Of a stretch of DNA of 64,000 nt, positions 56,701 to 64,000 are shown in pieces. The notes beneath the pieces are model-generated. The model saw only the letters and a program-made list of their open reading frames with translations. It searched no databases and was not told the DNA's origin. Origin of the DNA: Symbiodinium natans (taxonomy: Eukaryota; Sar; Dinophyceae; Suessiales; Symbiodiniaceae); the NCBI GenBank assembly GCA_905221605.1, contig CAJNDS010002466.1:186001-250000 (forward strand), in the 5' to 3' direction. Within the stretch, counting starts at the first letter, position 1. Every line of letters starts with the position of its first letter. The position numbers were made by a program, and so were the translations under genes.

Positions 56701-59700
56701 TGGGTTGAGGGTTGAGGGTTTAAGGCTAGGTTTAGGGTTTTGGGTTGAGGGTTACCCTGAATCCCCCCCCCCCCCCCCAACACCTAAGCCCTTACAATCC
56801 CAAAGTACCAAAATCGCAAGCCGTCACCTCCAATTCCCTAAACTCGCCGAAGCCCTACAGCCAACTTTCGGATGTTGCAACTTTCTTACTGGTTCATACT
56901 AGATCCCCCATAGAATCCCTCAAAAGGGTATATACATGTATATACAGGGGGATCTACCTTGCAAGGCAGTGCAAAACTCGCCCACAGGCTCGCGCATGTC
57001 GTGAAGTGCGTCAGCACGGCCATGAGCAAGCCTAGCTATACCTTTCAACCACACCCAAGAACTTGCTATAAGAAATCTGAGAACTGAAAAAATACTCTAA
57101 TTGGCGTGAGGGGGAGAGGGAGAGAGGGAGAGGGAGAGAGAGAGAGAGAGAGAGAGACTTCTAGTGGGTTTCGGGCTTAGGGTCCACAGAAACCAGACTC
57201 CTCTCTTCCTCCCGAAGTCACACGTGGTGCAACCTGGACCCCTAAACCCTAAACCCTAAACCCGAAACCCTAGACCCTAAACCCCAAACCCTAAACCCTA
57301 AACCCTAAACCCCTGGCTTTTAGGGCAGGGGAAGCGCTGGGCAGCCGGGCCATCATGGGCGGAGCGTCGCTCTTGGGAGCATCCTCGGGCTGCAGAGGGC
57401 TTAGGGGTTTGAGAGGGTTTAGGGTTTAGGGTTTAGGGTTTAGGGTTTAGGGTTTAGGGTTTAGGGTTAGGGGTTTAGGGTTTGGGGTTTAGGGGTTTAG
57501 GGTTAAGGGGTTAAGGGTTAGGGGGCAACAAGGGCTGAGAAACTAGGACTTAGGGCTTATGGTTTAGGAGTTTGGTTTTGGTGTAGGGTCAACCGTTAAC
57601 CCTAAACCGCCCTAAACCCTAAACCCTAAACCCTCCAAGGTTGTAAAGTTTAGGGCTAAGAGTTTAGAATTTAGGGCGTTATGTGGTCTGGATACTGCCC
57701 GAATACCCTACCCTCCTACCCTACTGCTCTTAAGCCTTATAAGTAGGGGCTAGGATTCGGGGGACCCTTGAAGATATAGAACCTCTGAATAAGGTCCCTG
57801 CTTAAGAGAGCCAGAAGAGGGTTAAGAAGGGCTCCACCCTAAACCCTAATAAAACCCTAAACCCTAAACCCTAAACTAGTTATCCTACCTAGGAATATAC
57901 GCTTGATGCTTCAGTTCTGCTTGAAGCTCCTGGCCTTGGGAAAGGGTGGCGCTTTGCGCCCGCGGTCGCGAACCGGCACGCCTTTTTGCAGAGGGATTTA
58001 GGGTTTAGGGTTTAGGGTAAAGTCTAGGGTATGGGGTTTGGAGGTGAGGGTATAGTTGAGGGGAGGCAGGAGGCGTGTGTTGGGGGCCCCCCCATGCCGC
58101 AAATAAGGCCTTAAAAGTGAATGAAGGGAGGCGAGGGGTGAAAGGGATGGGGGTGTATGGGCCACTTCTCCTCAACTCATCCTTAATCCCGTAGCGCGGG
58201 CTACTAGTATCAAAGGCCCAGCGTTCAGGGTTTAGGATAGAAGTCAGAACTCATACGAGGCTGACGCATATCTTGGAAACGAGGAGGACGCTCTTGTCTC
58301 AAGGGCTCTTTCTACGGAACCCCCGAAATTGGCATAGAGGGGGTCTGCCGGGAATGCCGGGATCGGCGAGTAGGTGACAAGTTCCCTCTATCTTTCTTCG
58401 GAAGGTGATGCTTCAACACCTTCGCAACAAAGGAAAAAAGCCACTAACAAGTACGGGGGTCTCGAGGGAGAATGGTAGTTTCAGGAGAAGAGGGATGATT
58501 GCTGGACCACCTGACGCCCGCCTTAGGCGCCCCTCAAACGACAGATACACCAACCCTAAGTCCTCATTCAGCCCTAAGCCCTAAACCCTAAACCCTCAAC
58601 CCTAAACCCTCAACCCTGAACCCTAAACCCTAAACCCTGAACCCTGAACCCAAAACCCTGAACCCTGAACCCTGAACCCTGAACCCTGAACCCTGAACCC
58701 TAAACCCTAAACCCTAAACCCTAAACCCTAAACCCTAAGCCCTAAGCCCGAAGCCCTAAGCCCTAAACCCTAAACCCTAAACCCTACACCCTAAACCCTA
58801 AAACCTAAACCCTAAACCCTAAACCCTAAACCCTAAACCCTAAACCCTACCACTTCACTAGGGGATCTTTAAATAGGATCCCCAAACCCCAAGATTACAA
58901 GCTTAGGGGTCCGAGGTAGAATCCCATGAGAAACCCTAATGTGTATAACCCTAAACCCTAAACCCTAAACCTGCAGACTCCGACCTGGACGAGGTCTCGC
59001 CGTAAAGCGGATGCCAATCTTGCCCGGGTTGTCGCGCACCTCGGGCAGGTACCTTGGGCAGGGGTTTAGGGTTTAGGGTTTAGGGTTTAGGGCTTTGGGC
59101 TTTGGGCTTCGGGGTTGAGGATCCAAGAAAGAGGGCTGGGGACTACGGCTCAGGGTTGAGGGGCCCTGAACCCCAGACCCTAACAACCTGAAGCCCTAAA
59201 CCCTGAAAACCTTGAAGCTACATGAAGCCCTAAACCCCAGAGCCCCAAACTCTGAAGCGCTGGACCTTGACACCCTAGACCTTACAAACCCTAAACCGAC
59301 AAACCCAACATCCGAAACCCTGAAACCCTGAAGCCCTGAACCCTCAACCCTACAACCCTGAAGCCCTAAACCCTAAACCCTAAACCCTAAACCCTAAACC
59401 CTAAACCCTAAACACACACCACGGGAAGAAGCTCCGACTTGGTAGCAGGCTCCTCCGTCTCCTCCTCCTCGTGCCATTTTTGCAGCTCTTCAGCCTCCAG
59501 GGGCTTGGGGTTGAAGGTGGGTGTAGGGTTTAGGGTTTAGGGTGAACACCTAAACCCTAAACCCTAAACCCTAAACCCTAAACCCTAAACCCTAAACCCT
59601 AAACCCTAAACCCTAAACCCTAAACCCTAAACCCTAAACCCTAAACCCTAAACCCTAAACCCTAAACCCTACCAGCCTTGACGATCGGCTCAGGCTCCTT

Positions 59701-59763
59701 TGGCTCGGGAGGCTCCTCTTGGTCGGAGAGGTCCTCTCTGGCAGAGTCTGGCTTGGAAAGCCC
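53741..59763 (-). CDS. DNAAF4: DNAAF4 (DYX1C1)-like dynein axonemal assembly factor, multi-exon
   Basis: Likely cytoplasmic co-chaperone that helps preassemble axonemal dynein arms. Exons read by eye, 5' to 3' on the minus strand: 59762-59677, 59494-59420, 59039-58985, about 57981-57911, about 57389-57315, 57031-56980, 56306-56259, 55927-55871, 54420-54341, 54174-54144, and 53822 to about 53741. Seven of these have both ends fixed by matching codon phase. The joined product has an acidic linker, then LLPVVRDNPGKIGIRFTARP, matching the family's G-x-I-x-I-x-F-T-x-R element. Next comes DENDPVWLKDK joined to GDKLMTLGDYQGAYSAYTE, ALKLASNARCFANRAVAAL, NFEQCLE and DCNRSIQILDF. This is the WLKDKGNKLF-type TPR block of DNAAF4 in the right order. 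Several donors are GC or GA. Introns are mostly telomere-like repeat. The N-terminal CS domain was not found (it may lie above 60 kb) and the C-terminal end below 53.74 kb is unresolved. Identity rests on memory of the family. Confidence 0.75.
53823..54143 (-). other. Telomere-rich intron, DNAAF4-like gene
   Basis: GC...AG intron starting GCTCGCTTTGC and ending GTTCCGCAG; joins ...TGC TTG GAG to GAC TGC AAC in frame (QCLEDCNRSIQ). Contains a CCCTAAA tract on the plus strand at 53998-54060. Confidence 0.7.
54175..54340 (-). other. Telomere-rich intron inside the TPR region
   Basis: GC...AG intron, 166 bases, starting GCTGGTTTAGGG and ending GTTGGCCCAG. Excision joins TGG AA to G TAT TTG, in phase, completing the TPR helix (SWKYLGNFEQCLE). 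Confidence 0.7.
54421..55870 (-). other. Long intron with telomeric tracts, DNAAF4-like gene
   Basis: GC...AG intron joining ...TAC ACC GAG to GCG CTG AAG, with GCGC at both junctions. About 1.45 kb of telomere-like tracts, degenerate repeats and non-repeat sequence, including a copied fragment of the upstream exon edge at 54625-54645. Confidence 0.7.
58580..58855 (+). repeat. CCCTAAA/CCCTGAA/CCCTCAA mosaic tract
   Basis: Long C-strand tract in which a block of about ten CCCTGAA units sits inside CCCTAAA, showing local amplification of a variant. Confidence 0.85.
59040..59419 (-). other. Telomere-rich intron, DNAAF4-like gene
   Basis: GT...AG intron, 380 bases. Direct repeat GTGTGTG at the donor and GTGCGCG at the acceptor side. 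Contains a TTTAGGG tract, degenerate variants, then CCCTAAA. Excision joins CTTCTTCCCGTG to GTGCGCGAC in frame (LLPVVRDNPGK). Confidence 0.8.
59495..59676 (-). other. Telomere-rich intron, DNAAF4-like gene
   Basis: GC...AG intron, 182 bases, with GCTG repeated at both junctions. In the transcript sense it carries about 120 bases of perfect TTTAGGG, then switches strand to CCCTAAA. Excision joins GTCAAG to GCTGAAGAG in frame (IVKAEELQKW). Confidence 0.8.
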
Positions 59764-60208
59764 TGTAGGCTTAGGGTTTAGGGTTAAGGGTTAAGGGTTT
59801 AGGGTTCAGGGTTTAGGGTTCAGGGTTCAGGGGTCAGGGTTCTGTACGTTTAGGGTTTGGGGTTCTGTAGGGTTTAGGGTTCATGGTTTACGGTTCGGGG
59901 TTTAGGTATTGGGGACAAGGGTGCATATAGGGTGTAGGTTGTGGGGCTTCAGGAATTGGGGGTCTAAGGCCTAAGGGTTTAGAAATCGACGGCCATATGG
60001 GCTTTTGGGCCTCTACGCTCGGTAGAAGGGGTTTAGGGTTTAGGGTTTTGTAAACAATGCCTTCAGCACTGATTGAAGGGTCTAATAGGGTTTAGGGGTT
60101 GACTGTAGGGTTTAGGGTTTAGGTTTAAAGGGTTTAAAGCCTAAACCCTAAACCCTAAACCCCAAACCCTAAACCCTAAACCCTAAACCCAAGTTTAGGT
60201 CTGACCCT

Positions 60209-60317
60209 TCCACTGCCAGTGTGCTGGACGTTATTGTTCTGTTTGCCGCGGCTGAGCCGCCAAAGGCGGGGACCCAAAGCACTGCAGGGCTCCTCGTCTG
60301 CGCGCTTCGCCTGGAAC
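60209..60317 (-). CDS. Possible upstream exon of the DNAAF4-like gene
   Basis: After CCAAGTAG, the end of the inverted-repeat element 60318-60461, one minus frame reads FQAKRADEEPCSALGPRLWR then LSRGKQNNNVQHTGSG. Its position fits an earlier linker exon of the DNAAF4-like gene. The join to 59762 was not resolved. Confidence 0.35.
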
Positions 60318-60461
60318 TACTTGGAGGTTCAGGGTACTTACTAACCAATTATACCTGCACTTATAACCCACTTATAAGCCCCTTAAGCGCCCTAATGTGG
60401 TTATATTTTGGGTTGTAAGTACAGTTATAATTGGTTGATAAGTAACATGAACCTTCAAGTA
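60318..60461. mobile_element. MITE-like inverted-repeat element, intact
   Basis: Left end TACTTGGAGGTTCAGGGTAC and right end complementary to TACTTGAAGGTTCATGTTAC; pairing extends about 48 bases each side with few mismatches, around a core containing CTTATAAGCCCCTTAAG. No coding capacity. Confidence 0.85.
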
Positions 60462-61025
60462 AGATCTACCCCCAAAACACCTAAATTATACTAAACCCTG
60501 CACTTACCCGAAAACCTAAACCCTCAACCCTAAAATCCTAAAGCCTAAACCCTGAAACCTAAACCCTAAACTTATGGGAGTCTTGAGGATTTGGTATGTA
60601 GAGTTGTCAGCCAATCTCCCCCCCCCCCCCCCCCCCCCCCCACACCATCGCGAGACCCAAATGCCCCGTGGTTTTGAGGAGGGCTTGACTCACAGTGAGC
60701 CTACCCTCAGCCCCAAACCGAAGAAACGGAATGCTGTCGCACTAGTCCGAGTTTTAATCAGTCTTGTGCTGTACACAGCAGCCCAGGAAATCTGGGGAAA
60801 AACCTGGGCCTCACAAACGCCAGCCGCCCGCCACTCGAGCCCTGCAGCAAGCCCGATTAAAAAAAAACAAAAAAAAAAAAAACCGGGAAGGAGCCAGAAC
60901 AGCCGAACAAAACCACAGCTAGGAAAGCAGCCGGAAGACGGTGCAGGCTTCAATGCGTGCGGTTGCTGATGCTGTTGCATTGCTTAATAAGGCAGCCACA
61001 ATGTTCCTGAATCAAGATCTGATGC

Positions 61026-61091
61026 AACACATAGGTCGACTACCCTGGCTGCGACATTAATGTCGCAGCCAGGGTAGTCGACCTATGTGTT
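61026..61091. repeat. Perfect 66-bp palindrome, no spacer
   Basis: The 33-base left arm starts AACACATAGGTCGACTACCC and the right arm is its exact complement, meeting at CATT|AATG. Pairing stops abruptly at both ends. No other copy seen in the window. Confidence 0.95.
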
Positions 61092-61364
61092 CAGCACCGG
61101 TGGTACACAAAAGCCTTGCCGATGTTGGCCACATGTCGGGCGAGCGGTCGAGTGGACGCATCTTCTAGAGGGCATTCTGTATACGTATGGCGCTTCCTGA
61201 AGCGTTGTTGGATCATGGATCCAAGAAACACCCCCGCCCCCAAGACTTAGAAGGACCAGGTTCGGGAGGCAGCATGGATAGCCATACGCAGAGTCAAAAA
61301 AGTACGAAAGGGGGGTTGAGGCACATGCAGCTCTCGATATCACGATGTGCCCTTTGACCTGCAA
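61083..61364 (-). CDS. Possible exon
   Basis: Open for about 93 codons; reads GHIVISRAACASTPLSYFFD and SAYGYPCCLPNLVLLSLGGG. Its 3' end overlaps the right arm of the 66-bp palindrome. Composition evidence only. Confidence 0.3.
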   Translation of the reverse strand: MQVKGHIVISRAACASTPLSYFFDSAYGYPCCLPNLVLLSLGGGGVSWIHDPTTLQEAPYVYRMPSRRCVHSTARPTCGQHRQGFCVPPVLNT

Positions 61365-61399
61365 GTCCTACACAAATAGCCCAAGACCTGTCCTAATAA

Positions 61400-62990
61400 C
61401 ACGCAAAACGGAAACCTCCCCCTCACCCTGCCCAACCCTAAACCCTAAACCCTAAACCCTAAACCCTAAGCCCTAAACCCTAAACCCTAAACCCTAAACC
61501 CGAAGAACCCTAAACCCCCCCTCTCAGAAGGCAGGTAGAAGTCAAAGTCGCTGGAGAGGGTTGATTGTACAAAGTCTAGGATCCAAAGCTCTGTTTAAGC
61601 ATCAGAGTCCCTGGCCAGAGACCAGTGCACAGTGCTTCAAAGCTCATACATGATTCTGCATCGTTCTGAATCGTTCTGAGTCCTTACAATCTCTAAACCC
61701 CTAGCCCTATATTAAACCCCAAACAACATAGATCCTAAACCCTACACAGAGCCCGAACCTCCCAACTAACCTCAATTTCCCTGAGTACCTGTCTTTAAGC
61801 GTACTGCAACCTTTAGTCAAGGGAGGTAGTTGGGTGCCCTAAACCCTAAACCCTACACCTTAGAAACCTTACAAACCTTAGAAACCTTACAAACCCTAAA
61901 CCCTAAACCCTAAACCCTAAACCCTAAACCCTAAACCCTAAACCCTAAACCCTAAACCCTACCCCAAGGAGCGCCTTCGAGGCGCGGTTCGCCGGCTTGG
62001 GGGGAGCCGGAGGCGCCTGCGCCGAAGCCGCGGTGGGTTTAGGGTTTAGGGTTTAGGGTTTAGGGTTTAGGGTTTAGGGTTTAGGGTTTAGGGCTTGGGT
62101 TTAGGGTTTAGGGCTTAGGGCTTAGGGGTTTTGGGTTCAGGGTTTATGGCTTTGAAGGCGTCAGGTTTTTCAGGCTCTAGGGTTTTCAGGGTTCCAGGGT
62201 TCCGGCTTTCTTCTTGAGTTCTAGCTACGGAGTACAGGTTTTAGGAAATTTGGGGGTGGGGTTTGAGTTGGGTGGTCGGTTCGCTTCAGGGGTTTGTAGG
62301 ATGTCACGCATTCGGGCGTTCTGGACTTCGGGGCCTTGACTCTGTGCGAGACGCCCCTAAACCGCGAGCCCCAAACCCTGAACCCTGAACTCAAAACCCT
62401 CAAACCTTGAAACCCCTGGACCCTAAACCCTCAAACCCAAAACCTCTCAAACCTTAAAACCTTGAAACCCTGAACCCTATACCCTAATACCCTAAATAGC
62501 GCTGAACACTTGAACAACCGCCAGGCAGTTGGCCTTCGGCGCCGCCGAGGCCAGGCTCGGCGCCTGGGGCAAGTGCTTCTGGAGATTTTGGGTTTACAGA
62601 GTTTCTGATGTCTAGGGTTTGTGTGTAAACCCTAAACCCTAAACCCTACACCCTACACCCTAGACCCTAGACCCTAGACCCTAGACCCTAGACCCTAAAC
62701 CCTAAACCCTAAACCCTAAACCCTAAACCTTACGGCGTTTGTAGGGGGAGATGTGTGTTACAGGGTTTAGGGCTCCCGCATTATTTGCCCTGATTGTCTG
62801 GGGCCCTTATAACCTCGAATTGAAAAGGACTTTATGAGAGAGAGAGAGACAGAGAGAAAACAAAAAGTCACCCCCCCAAAGGAGCTCTGATCTGGTTGGT
62901 GTGAAGAAACTTAAAGCTAAGTAACTGAAGCAAACATACTACACCATCTAACATATTCATCTTTGTATCAATGCTGCGTGAAGTTCCTCA
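61400..62990. other. Mostly non-genic stretch
   Basis: Facing telomere tracts, CCCTAGA variants at 62.65-62.70 kb and a GAGA run at 62.84 kb. Only the weak segment at 61966-62036 looks coding. Confidence 0.5.
61966..62036 (-). CDS. Possible exon
   Basis: Reads TAASAQAPPAPPKPANRASK between two telomere tracts that face each other. Alanine/proline-rich, weak evidence. Confidence 0.3.
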
Positions 62991-62999
62991 ACAGCCAAC

Positions 63000-63048
63000 A
63001 TGACGGAGAAGCTTGTTGGAGGAAGTGCGTCTACTATGTGCGCAAGCG
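63000..63048 (+). CDS. Possible first coding exon
   Basis: ATG at 63000 reads MTEKLVGGSASTMCAS, then G|GTAAGC, a canonical donor in phase 1. The upstream 62.8-63.0 kb is AT-richer and free of telomere repeats, which could be a 5' leader. Confidence 0.35.
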
Positions 63049-64000
63049 GTAAGCCCAGTAAGCGCTTGTGCCCGCCCTAGGAGCGAGGAAACTTCCCCAA
63101 AAACACTTCCAACTATTCCCAGCAGGTTCATCCGCATCTGCTGCATCAAGACCTAGTAGACTTCAACCCTAAACCCTAAACCCTAAACCCTAAACCCTAA
63201 ACCCTAAACCCTAAACCCGGAAACGCGGCCGGAGGGGGCGAAGTTGCTCCGGCCAAACCCCAAACACAGTCGCGGCGGTCTCCGCATCGAAGAGCCAAGG
63301 CAAGTGTTAGAAATTCTCGACCCCGGTTTAGGGTTTAGGGTTTAGGGTTTAGGGTTTAGGGTTTAGGGTTTAGGGTTTAGGGTTTAGGGTTTAGGGTTTA
63401 GGGAGCTGCTAGGACGCCATGTGCCGCAGTGCACCTCTTCAATCCGTCTTCTCATGTGTCCTGAACCCTATAAGTCCTTACTTGATCGCCCCTAACTGGC
63501 AGCTCCTTAGCAGCAACCCAGCAACTTAGAGCTCCCCCCCCGAAAAAACAAAAAAACCAACGAAACAAGTAAGGACGTGTAGGGTTCAGGACCATACCCT
63601 CATGTGGTAGGGTTTAGGGGTTAGGTATAACGCCTAAGCCCTAACCCCAAATCCGAAACCCCTGTAACTCCACGCCCCTACCGTGAGAGGAGCGGTCATG
63701 TGCAATTTAGGGTTTAGGGTTTAGGGTTGAGGGCTTAGGGTTTAGGGTTGAGGGCTAGACCCGAAACCCCTAACCCTTCAAGGAAGGCTGTGCACCCCCC
63801 AAAAAACCAAAGCCTAAACGGGTTTAGGGTTTAAAGGGTGTCTGCGGTTTAGGGATTAGGGTCTAGGGTTTAAAACCCCAATACCCCTGAACTCTGAACC
63901 CCAGACCCCACACGGCCCTACGCAACACGCCTAAACCCTAAACCCTCAACGCCTCTCTTCTGTCTTCCGACATGTGGTCCTCCTCTGTGATGTCCTCGAT

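Larger units (their letters stand above)
1..64000. repeat. Interstitial telomere-like repeats, TTTAGGG/CCCTAAA, window-wide
   Basis: Tracts from 2 to over 30 heptamers occur throughout, in both orientations, with variants TTTGGGG, TTTCGGG, TTCAGGG, TTTTAGGG and CCCTGAA. Perfect long tracts include 16172-16270, 26413-26528, 33680-33772, 40077-40297, 59548-59668 and 63326-63403. Short tracts within coding-like DNA are rare: exons almost always stop where tracts start. Confidence 0.95.

Noticed and set aside
1-64000. The window is a chromosome end or an array of fused ends
   Set aside because: Tract orientation alternates throughout, tracts are short, and in-frame exons with known domains lie between them. 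True ends would be long and one-directional.
1-64000. CRISPR-like arrays of regularly spaced repeats
   Set aside because: The repeats are 7-9-base telomere units without uniform spacers, in a eukaryotic, intron-bearing context.
1-64000. Autonomous transposon or retroelement carrying a transposase or reverse transcriptase
   Set aside because: No open frame shows a D-D-E/D, YXDD or other recognisable mobile-element enzyme motif; only short non-autonomous elements were seen.

Overview
This window is eukaryotic nuclear DNA. The clearest signature is the plant/alveolate-type telomere heptamer TTTAGGG (and its complement CCCTAAA). It occurs in dozens to hundreds of interstitial tracts from end to end, in both orientations, usually with only a few hundred bases between tracts. 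I rejected a plain chromosome end: orientation switches constantly and real coding exons lie between the tracts. Tiny exons, introns starting GT, GC or GA, direct repeats at intron borders and short inverted-repeat elements acting as introns together fit a dinoflagellate best. That assignment is inference; I found no convincing spliced-leader relic. The gene resembling DNAAF4 (a dynein-arm assembly factor) implies a flagellated organism.

Layout: 1-9.7 kb holds telomere-like tracts, inverted-repeat elements and scattered exon-like segments (plus strand near 1.3, 2.3, 3.7-4.4 and 6.9 kb; minus near 5.0, 8.3 and 9.6 kb). 9-13 kb is rich in variant telomere-like satellites (8- and 9-mers). 13-22 kb carries short exon-like segments on both strands, each walled in by telomere tracts. 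22.6-24.4 kb is a minus-strand multi-exon locus with a modular repeat in its non-coding parts. 26-38 kb has more exon fragments and a 9-mer satellite at 32.7-32.9 kb. 38.4-42.5 kb is the best-resolved coding region: a minus-strand gene with a RanBP2-type zinc finger and a C-terminal SAM domain, next to a coiled-coil gene. 44-53 kb has TPR-like, MYND-like and coiled-coil exons. 53.7-59.8 kb is a minus-strand DNAAF4-like gene of about eleven exons. 60-64 kb has a near-perfect inverted-repeat element, a 66-bp perfect palindrome and a few exon candidates.

The main result: reading the exons in frame shows that many telomeric tracts are the bodies of spliceosomal introns. In the SAM gene the intron at 40075-40330 is essentially nothing but telomere-like repeat, bounded by GC...AG and the 5-bp direct repeat GCCTG; removing it restores the frame exactly. 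Similar introns split the DNAAF4-like gene (54175-54340, 59040-59419, 59495-59676) and an exon at 17.6 kb, where an 18-bp direct repeat flanks the intron. Dinoflagellates are known to gain introns from introners, which are short transposon-like inverted-repeat elements. Here at least one such family forms introns (for example 38963-39088), and telomeric tracts also sit inside copies of these elements. The window may therefore record a distinct, telomere-repeat-driven route of intron gain or intron expansion. All translations, splice joins and alignments were done by eye; no search was run.
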